From Flavobacterium sandaracinum (GTDB lineage Bacteria > Bacteroidota > Bacteroidia > Flavobacteriales > Flavobacteriaceae), in NCBI RefSeq assembly GCF_004349135.1, contig NZ_SMFN01000001.1, positions 124,001 through 188,000 on the forward strand: a stretch of 64,000 nt of DNA, given 5' to 3'. The notes under the pieces were generated by a model. The model was not told where the DNA came from. It did no database searches and saw only the letters and a list, made by a program, of their open reading frames with translations. Shown here in pieces: positions 16,291-23,890 of this stretch; within the stretch, counting starts at the first letter, position 1; every line of letters begins with the position of its first letter. The position numbers and the translations under genes were made by a program.

Positions 16291-17475
16291 TTACACCATT
16301 TTGAAAGCGATGACAAAAGCAATAACGGATAAAACAATTCCTATCATAAAAAAATTATAGGCAACTCGTAACAAACGGTATTTTTTTTCGAGAACCACTC
16401 CTAAAAAATACAAATCTTTAATCATTGAATTGTACAGGTATTCCTTGTCTTTCATCATTTCATTCATGGCCCATTGGTATTCTGTCAAATCCATTTTATA
16501 AAAATTTCCAAAAAAAAGTAAATTCACTTTTTTATCTTCGATATCTTGGCGGGTAAAAATCCCTTTAGTGACTTTTGGTCGTGTTGAAAGTATTGCAAAA
16601 ACAATAGTAATCACACTAGAAATCAACATTATAAAAGTAGGAATCATCAGGTGTGCATTCCTTGGACTGTCTAATTTTGGTATTAGAGTAGAAAGTGCAA
16701 TTGAAATTATAATCGCATTTACAGAAAGAAGAATATTAGCTTTACTATCAGCAATACCGCTTAAACTAGTATGATTATTCAACGTTACCCGAAACAAAGT
16801 ATCAATAGCGCGATCCGGCTTCTCCTCCTTTTCCCGTTTTTTTAATTCCTTTTCTAAATCTTTAGTACTATTCAATTCCATTTTGGTTCTTTTTTTCTGA
16901 AGCTGTTTTATATTTTTATCCTTTAATGGTTGCCAATTGTTCAATGCAAAATCAGTATAATAGCGATGTCTATTGGTAAGAAAATCTATGTTTTCAGTAA
17001 TCCATTCGGCATCAGTAAAGGTTTTTTTGCTTACATTTTGCCACTCTAATCGCAAAGCGTTACAGCTTGTATTATAATCAGATTTTGAGAGATGGAAGTA
17101 ATCCGCATCCCTTATTATTTTTTCACACTTTGTTTTAGGAATATGTTCGTAGGTTGTTGACCGAATCAAGTCTGCTACTTTAGATATGTAACTTGTTGAT
17201 TTTAAATAATTAATTAAAAAATCAGTAACGATAGTAACACTACTTTCTTCATGATTACAACAACCATTAATATATCCTGTGTCATGAAACCATGCAGCAA
17301 TGAGCAAAATTTCTTTATCGGAAGAATCAATATTTTCAGTAGCGACGAGTATATTGACCGCTGCAACAACATCTATTGTGTGATTTATATTATGATAGGT
17401 ATATAAGGAAGAAAGTTTATCTTTGAACAATTTTTCAACATAATCTTTGGCCTGTTCTACTAGATTCATGGACAT
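16291..17475 (-). CDS. HD-domain phosphohydrolase fused to a Pycsar-type transmembrane effector (PycTM-like)
   Basis: This 394-residue fusion has an N-terminal HD domain (about 5-190) with the metal set H32, H64-D65 in AAWFHDTGY, H75 (CNHEES), H111 and D123 (IRDADYFH). After a charged coiled linker (about 195-225) comes a membrane module. It contains GIADSKANILLSVNAIIISIAL (A242-D243-S244-K245), the hallmark of the Pycsar effector TM domain, then a second helix LMIPTFIMLISSVITIVFAIL and a third near the C-terminus (FFMIGIVLSVIAFVIAF). In Pycsar defence the TM effector is triggered by cCMP or cUMP made by an adjacent cyclase; no cyclase gene is seen within this window. The HD domain might hydrolyse the nucleotide signal. 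This is inference, and the fusion may instead be a conserved housekeeping membrane protein. Confidence 0.8.
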   Translation of the reverse strand: MSMNLVEQAKDYVEKLFKDKLSSLYTYHNINHTIDVVAAVNILVATENIDSSDKEILLIAAWFHDTGYINGCCNHEESSVTIVTDFLINYLKSTSYISKVADLIRSTTYEHIPKTKCEKIIRDADYFHLSKSDYNTSCNALRLEWQNVSKKTFTDAEWITENIDFLTNRHRYYTDFALNNWQPLKDKNIKQLQKKRTKMELNSTKDLEKELKKREKEEKPDRAIDTLFRVTLNNHTSLSGIADSKANILLSVNAIIISIALSTLIPKLDSPRNAHLMIPTFIMLISSVITIVFAILSTRPKVTKGIFTRQDIEDKKVNLLFFGNFYKMDLTEYQWAMNEMMKDKEYLYNSMIKDLYFLGVVLEKKYRLLRVAYNFFMIGIVLSVIAFVIAFKMV

Positions 17476-17494
17476 ATTTTTATACTACTAAATT
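17476..17494. promoter_or_regulatory. 19-bp divergent intergenic region
   Basis: Only 19 AT-rich bases separate the two divergent start codons (minus gene at 17475, plus gene at 17495). Any promoters must overlap each other and the opposite coding region. No clear TAnnTTTG box is visible inside. Confidence 0.5.
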
Positions 17495-20400
17495 ATGAAA
17501 TTATTTTCGGATAATTGTTTTATTACTTCCAATAAAGCAGGTTATATATTATTTCTCATGGTACTGATTTTTCAATCTTGTGCCACTCATCACGCACAAT
17601 TTGGTAAAAATATCGCAAATCCAATTACAAAGAACGCCACAGATAGTTCAAAAATTGCGCATACTTTTTATTTAATTGGAGATGCTGGTAACGCCAATGA
17701 AAAGCAAGCGCAGCAAACATTACTTATACTGGAGGAACGTTTAGAAAAAGCCAATAAAAACAGTACTCTTTTATTTCTTGGTGATAATATTTATCCAAAA
17801 GGATTGCCTGCAACTGATAGTCCTAATGAACGAATTATTGCCGAAAGTAAATTGACAAATCAACTTAAATTATCTAAGAAATTTAAAGGGCAAACTGTTT
17901 TTATTCCCGGAAATCACGATTGGTATAGTGGAATTAAAGGATTAGAACGCCAAGCTAAATTTGTAATGGACTACCTCAACGATAAGAAATCATTTCTTCC
18001 TAGAAAAAGTTGCGGAATTGATGATGTAGAAATCAACGAAAATCTGGTTTTAATCACTATTGACAGCCAATGGTTTTTAGAGGATTGGGATAATAGCCCA
18101 ACAATAAATGATGACTGCACGATCAAAACTCGAGAAGCTTTTTTTGAAGAATTTGAAAACCTTTTGAGTAAGAATCAAGAAAAAACAGTAATTCTCGCAC
18201 TGCATCACCCGCTAATGAGCAATGGATCACATGGAGGTCAATTTTCGCTCGAAAAACAACTTTTCCCATTAGAACAAAAAATTCCGCTTCCTGTTTTAGG
18301 TTCTCTAATCAATTTTGTTCGAAAAACATCTGGGGCAAGTCCACAAGATATTCAAAATAAGCAATACAGCCTTTTCATCAAAAGAGTAAAAACACTGCTT
18401 CAAAATCAGGATAATGTTATTGTAGTGTCCGGACATGATCATAATTTACAATATATTGAAAAGGACAATATTAAACAAGTTATTAGTGGTGCGGGTTCCA
18501 AATCTGAGGCTGCCAAGGCACTTTATCCTAATGATTTTTCTTATGGCCGAAATGGGTATGCTTCGTTGTCAATCTATGAAAATGGGGCGGTAAAAGTATC
18601 TTTTTATGGTAAAGAAAATAATACGGAAAAACTAATCTTTGAAAAATTAGTGTTAGAAAAAAAAGAGGATTATGACACGAAAGTATTTCCAACATCATTT
18701 CCCAAGACGACCACTGCTAGCATTTATACTTCAAAACAAACCGAGAAATCAGGTTTTTATAGGTTCTTCTTCGGAAACCACTACCGCAAATATTACAGTC
18801 TACCGATAATGGCTAAGACTACTACAATTGACACTCTTTTTGGTGGATTACAACCAAAACGTTCCGGTGGAGGGCATCAATCTAATTCCTTACAACTCAA
18901 TGATAAAACGGGTAAAGAATATGTGATGCGTGCTATGAAAAAAAGCACAACACGTTTTATACAATCCGTAGCATTCAAGAATCAGTATATACAAGATGAA
19001 TTTGATGATACGTATGCCGAAAATTTACTGTCTGATTTTTATACGACTGCACATCCTTATACGCCGTTTGCTGTGGGTAATTTAGCTGCAAAAATAGGTG
19101 TTGCTCATGCGAATCCCAACTTATACTACATTCCAAAACACAGTGCGTTGCAAAATTTTAATACTGAATTTGGAAACGAATTATACTTGGTAGAAGAACG
19201 ACCAACAGATAGTCAAAAAACAGTAGAAAGTTTTGGTAATCCACTGGCCATCATTAGCACAAAGGAGGTCTTGAAGAACCTTCAGAAAGACGAAAAATAT
19301 ACAATAGACGAAAGTGCTTATATCAAAGCCCGATTATTTGACATGCTTATTGGTGATTGGGACCGTCATGAAGATCAGTGGCGCTGGGGCGAATATAAAG
19401 TAGATCAAAAAATAATTTACAAACCCATCCCGCGAGATAGAGACCAAGCATTTACTAAATATGATGGCGCATTACTCTTTGTATTAATGAAAAGTGCACC
19501 ATTGCGTCACATGCAATCTTTTGGTGATAAAATGAAAAATGTCAAATTGATGAATCGAGAACCTTATCCCTTAGATCTTGCTTTCATAAAAAAAGCAGAT
19601 GATAAGGAATGGATCAAACAAGCAAAATACATACAAGACAACCTATCAGATAAAGATATCGATGGCGCATTTGATAATTTACCCGTGGCAGTACAAGATG
19701 AGACATTACAAGACATCAAACGAAAATTAAAACTTCGGAAGAAAGAATTGCACCATTCCGCCTCCCAATACTACTCGGTTTTACAACACACTGTTTTGAT
19801 TGTAGGAACAGATAAAAAAGACAAGTTTGTAATCCAAAATAAAGAAAAAAACAAACTCGAAATCCAAGTGTTTCGCATAAAAAATGATGGAGAAGAATTA
19901 CAGTACATCAAAAACTTTACCGCCGAAAAAACAAAAAAAATATGGATTTATGGTTTAGACGATGAGGATATTTTTGAAGTAAAAGGAACAGCTAAATCAG
20001 GAATTAAAATCCGACTAATTGGAGGTCAAAATCGGGATACCTACACAGTTGAATACGGACGAAAAATAAAAATTCATGATTTTAAGTCAAAGGATAATAC
20101 TTATGCATTAGATACTAAAAGTAAAACTTTATTATCAGACGAATATGAAACTAGTTTATATGATTACAAAAAACCGAAATATAATGCTTTTTCAGGCCTC
20201 CCTAATATTGGATTTAATCCTGATGATGGCATAAAAATAGGCATTGTAGCCGGGTATCTTGTTAATGATTTTAAACAGAATCCATACACTCAAAAGCACA
20301 GTCTAAAAACCAATTATTTCTTTGCTACAAAAGGATATGAAGTTATTTATAATGGTAAATTTCCAAAATTATTTGGCAAATGGGATGCTGATTTTGAGAG

Positions 20401-21229
20401 CCGTTTCACCAGTCCTAATTTTACGATTAATTATTTTGGTTACGGAAATGAGACAGTAAACGAAGATGCTATTTTTGGCATGGATTACAATCGTGTTCGC
20501 ATCAGAATGCTAAAAGTGATGCCATCTATTAAAAGAGTTGGACAGTACGGCAGTACGATTCAGCTACAAACCAGTTTTGAAAGAATCACCGTAGAAGAAA
20601 CTATGAATCGATTTGTAGATCTTTCTCCAAGCGTAAATCCATCCGTTTTTCAAAGCCAACAATTTGCTGGAGCAATGATAAAATACAGTTTTGAAAATTA
20701 TGATATACCATCTTTTCCCTCTATGGGAATGGGCTTTAGTATTGCAGGTACGTGGAAAATAAATTTAGAAGATACCAAAAGAAATTTCCCTGCACTAGAA
20801 AGCAAGCTTAATTTTAATCACAAAATAGACGCTAACGGGAAGCTAGTATTCGCAACTATACTTAAAGGGAAAGCCGTATTAAATGACAATTTTGAATTCT
20901 ACCAAGGGACGACTTTAGGGGGTGATTATGACTTAAGAGGTTTCAGAAACGAACGCTTTTTAGGCAACCAATCTTTCTATCAAAGTAGTGATATTCGTTT
21001 GAATTTAGGAAAAATAAAAAGGAGCATTATTCCTATGTCCTATGGAATTTTAACTGGTTTTGATTACGGTAGAGTGTGGAGGAAAGGGGAAAATTCAGAT
21101 AAATGGCATCAGTCCTTTGGTGGTGGCTTATGGTTGAACGGACTAAATGTATTAACCGCCCGAATCACTTATTTCAAAAGTGCAGGCGAAGAAGCACGAA
21201 TTGCTTTTGGTCTAGGATTTGGATTTTAA
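17495..21229 (+). CDS. Multidomain lipoprotein: calcineurin-like phosphoesterase, kinase-like middle region, Omp85-type barrel
   Basis: The product has 1244 residues. A lipoprotein signal ends FQSC (C29). A metallophosphoesterase domain follows with all motifs in order: GDAGN (62-66), GDNIYPKG (from 96), GNHDWYSG (139-146), HHP (237-239) and GHDHN (313-317). The middle (about 440-760) contains LIGDWDRHEDQW (GDWDRH from 620) and PRDRDQAF (646-653), resembling the catalytic Asp/Asn and metal Asp of HipA/CotH/Fam20-like kinases. The C-terminal roughly 340 residues form a BamA/Omp85-like surface antigen barrel, with GGDYDLRGFRNERFLGNQ as the landmark. The protein would sit in the outer membrane with its enzymatic domain on the periplasmic side. 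The combination is uncommon outside Bacteroidota. Confidence 0.82.
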   Translation: MKLFSDNCFITSNKAGYILFLMVLIFQSCATHHAQFGKNIANPITKNATDSSKIAHTFYLIGDAGNANEKQAQQTLLILEERLEKANKNSTLLFLGDNIYPKGLPATDSPNERIIAESKLTNQLKLSKKFKGQTVFIPGNHDWYSGIKGLERQAKFVMDYLNDKKSFLPRKSCGIDDVEINENLVLITIDSQWFLEDWDNSPTINDDCTIKTREAFFEEFENLLSKNQEKTVILALHHPLMSNGSHGGQFSLEKQLFPLEQKIPLPVLGSLINFVRKTSGASPQDIQNKQYSLFIKRVKTLLQNQDNVIVVSGHDHNLQYIEKDNIKQVISGAGSKSEAAKALYPNDFSYGRNGYASLSIYENGAVKVSFYGKENNTEKLIFEKLVLEKKEDYDTKVFPTSFPKTTTASIYTSKQTEKSGFYRFFFGNHYRKYYSLPIMAKTTTIDTLFGGLQPKRSGGGHQSNSLQLNDKTGKEYVMRAMKKSTTRFIQSVAFKNQYIQDEFDDTYAENLLSDFYTTAHPYTPFAVGNLAAKIGVAHANPNLYYIPKHSALQNFNTEFGNELYLVEERPTDSQKTVESFGNPLAIISTKEVLKNLQKDEKYTIDESAYIKARLFDMLIGDWDRHEDQWRWGEYKVDQKIIYKPIPRDRDQAFTKYDGALLFVLMKSAPLRHMQSFGDKMKNVKLMNREPYPLDLAFIKKADDKEWIKQAKYIQDNLSDKDIDGAFDNLPVAVQDETLQDIKRKLKLRKKELHHSASQYYSVLQHTVLIVGTDKKDKFVIQNKEKNKLEIQVFRIKNDGEELQYIKNFTAEKTKKIWIYGLDDEDIFEVKGTAKSGIKIRLIGGQNRDTYTVEYGRKIKIHDFKSKDNTYALDTKSKTLLSDEYETSLYDYKKPKYNAFSGLPNIGFNPDDGIKIGIVAGYLVNDFKQNPYTQKHSLKTNYFFATKGYEVIYNGKFPKLFGKWDADFESRFTSPNFTINYFGYGNETVNEDAIFGMDYNRVRIRMLKVMPSIKRVGQYGSTIQLQTSFERITVEETMNRFVDLSPSVNPSVFQSQQFAGAMIKYSFENYDIPSFPSMGMGFSIAGTWKINLEDTKRNFPALESKLNFNHKIDANGKLVFATILKGKAVLNDNFEFYQGTTLGGDYDLRGFRNERFLGNQSFYQSSDIRLNLGKIKRSIIPMSYGILTGFDYGRVWRKGENSDKWHQSFGGGLWLNGLNVLTARITYFKSAGEEARIAFGLGFGF

Positions 21230-22087
21230 TATTTTAAGACTCACATCATAAACGTTTCCTCCAATGTCTTTCTTTCTTTCATCGGCAAGGAATAAGCGGT
21301 CATTGTCTTTAAAACAAGCCGCTTCTTTTTGAGAGAAATGATTTAATTCCAGAATAGTTTTAGTACCATTAAGAAAGTCATCATTTTTAAAATTTTCAAA
21401 TAAAAATAGTTTGTCATGTGTTAAAAGTGCCACTTTTTTATCATCTGGACTAATGGTTGCACTAGTGATTGCACAACTATTATACGCTGTACATGTTTTA
21501 AATTCTCCCATTAAAACCGCTTGATAAACTCCTGGCGCATTCGGTATTTTATATAAAAATGCTGTTCCGTCAAATCCTTTGCTTCTATTTTTGGTAAAAA
21601 GATAAAAATTATCTTTAAACTCGAAAAAACCTTCTACATCATAAAACATTTCTGATTTCTTAGGTGGAAAATCTTTTTGTTCGGGATATGTAAAGGATAT
21701 TTTATATACTGGTTTGGCGCTTTCATTTTGGAGCGCCTTTTTATCAATTTTGTAAATACTCAAATCCTTTCTTTCATTGTCATTATTACCAAAATCGCCA
21801 ATATAGAGATTTCCTTCTTTGTCTTTTGTGATGTCTTCCCAATCGATATTATCCGTATTCTCTATGGTTATGGTTTTCTCGATTTTGCCATTAGAATTAA
21901 TACTATAAAGTACATTTGGGTTGCCACGATCTTCAAGTACCCATAACAAATTGGTACTGGAAACATACGTTATTCCCGAAACCTCTTTTAATTTACTAGG
22001 CAAAGAAAAAAGTGGTGTCAAAGAATTTGATTCTTGCTGACAAGCCAATAAAATAAAAGAGACACTTAATAAAAAATATTTTTTCAT
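21212..22087 (-). CDS. Lipoprotein with a predicted beta-propeller (SdiA-regulated-like)
   Basis: The chosen start is the ATG at 22087 (MKKYFLLSVSFILLACQQ), which gives an ideal lipoprotein signal ending LLAC; the frame is open 48 bp upstream but without a signal. The product is 291 residues. The mature protein consists of propeller-like blades: LKEVSGITYVSSTNLLWVLEDRGNPNVLYSINSNGKI, DWEDITKDKEGNLYIGDFGNNDNER, LSIYKI, VEGFFEFKDNFYLFTKNRS, EAACFKDNDRLFLADE. The W-E-D-I and Y-I-G-D-F-G-N motifs resemble the esterase-like/SdiA-regulated families. Function unknown. Its 3' end overlaps the last 18 bp of the convergent phosphoesterase/barrel gene. Confidence 0.72.
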   Translation of the reverse strand: MKKYFLLSVSFILLACQQESNSLTPLFSLPSKLKEVSGITYVSSTNLLWVLEDRGNPNVLYSINSNGKIEKTITIENTDNIDWEDITKDKEGNLYIGDFGNNDNERKDLSIYKIDKKALQNESAKPVYKISFTYPEQKDFPPKKSEMFYDVEGFFEFKDNFYLFTKNRSKGFDGTAFLYKIPNAPGVYQAVLMGEFKTCTAYNSCAITSATISPDDKKVALLTHDKLFLFENFKNDDFLNGTKTILELNHFSQKEAACFKDNDRLFLADERKKDIGGNVYDVSLKILKSKS

Positions 22088-22253
22088 AGAAAAAGAACTT
22101 GACGTAAATTTGAATAGCATAAGGAAATAATACAAAGCACTTTGGCGACTTCATTCCTTCTTATTTGTGCTTGCAAAAGTTAAACCATACGAATTGAATA
22201 GTAGCGTGGCCTAAAATAATTTTAATTCGTTTTACACAAAAAAAAACCAATGC

Positions 22254-23318
22254 TTACATTCTTGATTTAAATAAATTAATGCTTTTGAAATTTCGAGTAA
22301 TAAATTCAAATGCTGCATTCATAATTTCCCCCATAGATTTGGCTTTTTTAAAATTCAAATCATTGGTATAATTGTACAGTTCTAATTGTAATTGCTGAAA
22401 ATGTGCTTCGGGTGCAAGTTCGTCCTCTCCCATAATTTCCAACAATCTGTTGATTCTATTTTCCGCAGAAATCATTCTTTTGGCTAACACAGAACGCTCC
22501 TCATCTTTGTATTGCTCGATTGAACTATTTTGAAGTTTTTCTTTTACCAATTTAACCATTGGATAATTTTCTTTAAAAAACTGTGGGCGATACACTTTAA
22601 AATTGCCTTCGTAACATTGCTGATCAAAATCTATAGCGCGTATTTTATAGACCACTTGGTCAAAATCATGCGTAGGAACAATTACATAATTATAAGAACG
22701 CATATCCCCTAGTAACCGAATCATACAACGTTCATTAAACTTTACAAACTCTTTTGCGATCTGTGACTTTTCCGTTTCTGTACAATCTTTCAGTAAGGTT
22801 TTAATAAATACATCGCCTGGAATTCCCATGATGTGCTCCTCAATTAAAGTATCTTGGTACACTAAAAAATTGATTTTATCAGGGGAAAGAATGTGTTCTA
22901 ATTCCAAACCATAAACACGGGAAGCATCGGCTTTTTTGATATAAAAGTGCGTATAATTATCATTAAGTATGTTCCTGACTTTTATTCGAAAGGGCTTTGA
23001 GTTCCCAAAAGTACAATAGTCTATAGAATCCACATTTAGGAATTTAATAATTCCTAAATTACCATCGGAGTGCAATAGTGAATAGATCTTTTTAAGATTC
23101 AAATCAATTTCTTCTCTTTCAAACTCATTGTAGTACACTCTAATCCATAACGTATCCTCATCGTTTTTATCATACACCGTTATCGAACCTGAAAACCGCA
23201 ATAAATCATCATAAAATATTGAGACTTTTGATATGCGATCAAACCGCTCTAAATACTGCAAAAGAGCATCATTTATAGGGTAGGATGGTTTTTTAAAAAT
23301 CATTACTGGCTCACTCAT
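22254..23318 (-). CDS. Uncharacterised protein with kinase-like motifs
   Basis: This 354-residue soluble protein has no signal peptide. No family was recognised by name. The order of residues recalls a protein-kinase-like fold: a Lys pair in HFYIKKA (128-129), an acidic helix GLELEHIL (138-144), a hinge-like IEEHIMGIPGD (159-169), then LGDMRSYNYVI (D205, N210) and IRAIDFDQQ (D230-F231-D232). This would correspond to beta-3 Lys, helix C Glu, catalytic Asp/Asn and the metal-binding DFD, as in HipA- or aminoglycoside-kinase-type proteins. The C-terminal third is helical with a coiled tendency. This is an inference from motif order. The gene stands alone, flanked by an AT-rich 572-bp gap on the upstream side. 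Confidence 0.6.
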   Translation of the reverse strand: MSEPVMIFKKPSYPINDALLQYLERFDRISKVSIFYDDLLRFSGSITVYDKNDEDTLWIRVYYNEFEREEIDLNLKKIYSLLHSDGNLGIIKFLNVDSIDYCTFGNSKPFRIKVRNILNDNYTHFYIKKADASRVYGLELEHILSPDKINFLVYQDTLIEEHIMGIPGDVFIKTLLKDCTETEKSQIAKEFVKFNERCMIRLLGDMRSYNYVIVPTHDFDQVVYKIRAIDFDQQCYEGNFKVYRPQFFKENYPMVKLVKEKLQNSSIEQYKDEERSVLAKRMISAENRINRLLEIMGEDELAPEAHFQQLQLELYNYTNDLNFKKAKSMGEIMNAAFEFITRNFKSINLFKSRM

Positions 23319-23890
23319 CTGAAAAATATTTACAGCAAAATTACAACAAATTAAGCTGCTGATTGGTGCATGCGTTCAACTAAACCTATGCAAACTTACC
23401 CTCTAACTATAAAAATGCAATAAAGTTGATTTTATAGGATCTAAATGGACCTTGAAACTATAAATTTCCGCAAATTATGTAGCAATAAATTCCTTTAAAT
23501 ATTAAAAATTTTAACTTCGAATAAAAAAAATAATATTTAGTTTAAAACTACAAAACCAAATACTGCAGTGCAAGCTGGATTAAGTTCCTGCTCCATTTAT
23601 CCCAAACTAATAAAAACAAGCAGCTTTATTTTTTTAGTTTAATAAACGATAATCACTAAAATCATAAAGACTTTTATTACAGCTATTTAAATGTTTTTCT
23701 ATTAGATAAACCCAAATCATAAAGAGAGTCCAACCTCAACAAAAAATAACAGCTGATTAAAAAGTATTTAAGATACAATATATTATACCATCTTGACAAG
23801 CTGTTATTTAATGTTAAAAAAAATATATGCTGAATTATAAACTTTATATTTGAATCCCCCAATTTACTTAAAAACGTATAGTACCGACTA
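23319..23890. other. Gene-free AT-rich region upstream of the PAS kinase
   Basis: No ORF of interest was seen in these 572 bp. A 10-bp perfect inverted repeat (AATAACAGCT 23745-23754, AGCTGTTATT 23799-23808, spacing 44 bp) lies about 40 bp upstream of the putative kinase promoter and could be a regulator-binding pair or a transcript hairpin. The rest is AT-rich sequence without recognised structure. Confidence 0.5.
23845..23852 (+). promoter_or_regulatory. Putative -7 element (TATATTTG)
   Basis: TATATTTG matches TAnnTTTG, 38 bp before the kinase ATG at 23891. The paralogous kinase at 40065 has the identical box (40053-40060), also followed by A. Confidence 0.55.

Noticed and set aside
16291..17475. 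Calling a complete Pycsar defence system
   Set aside because: No nucleotide cyclase gene is visible in the neighbouring genes, so only the effector-like half is supported.
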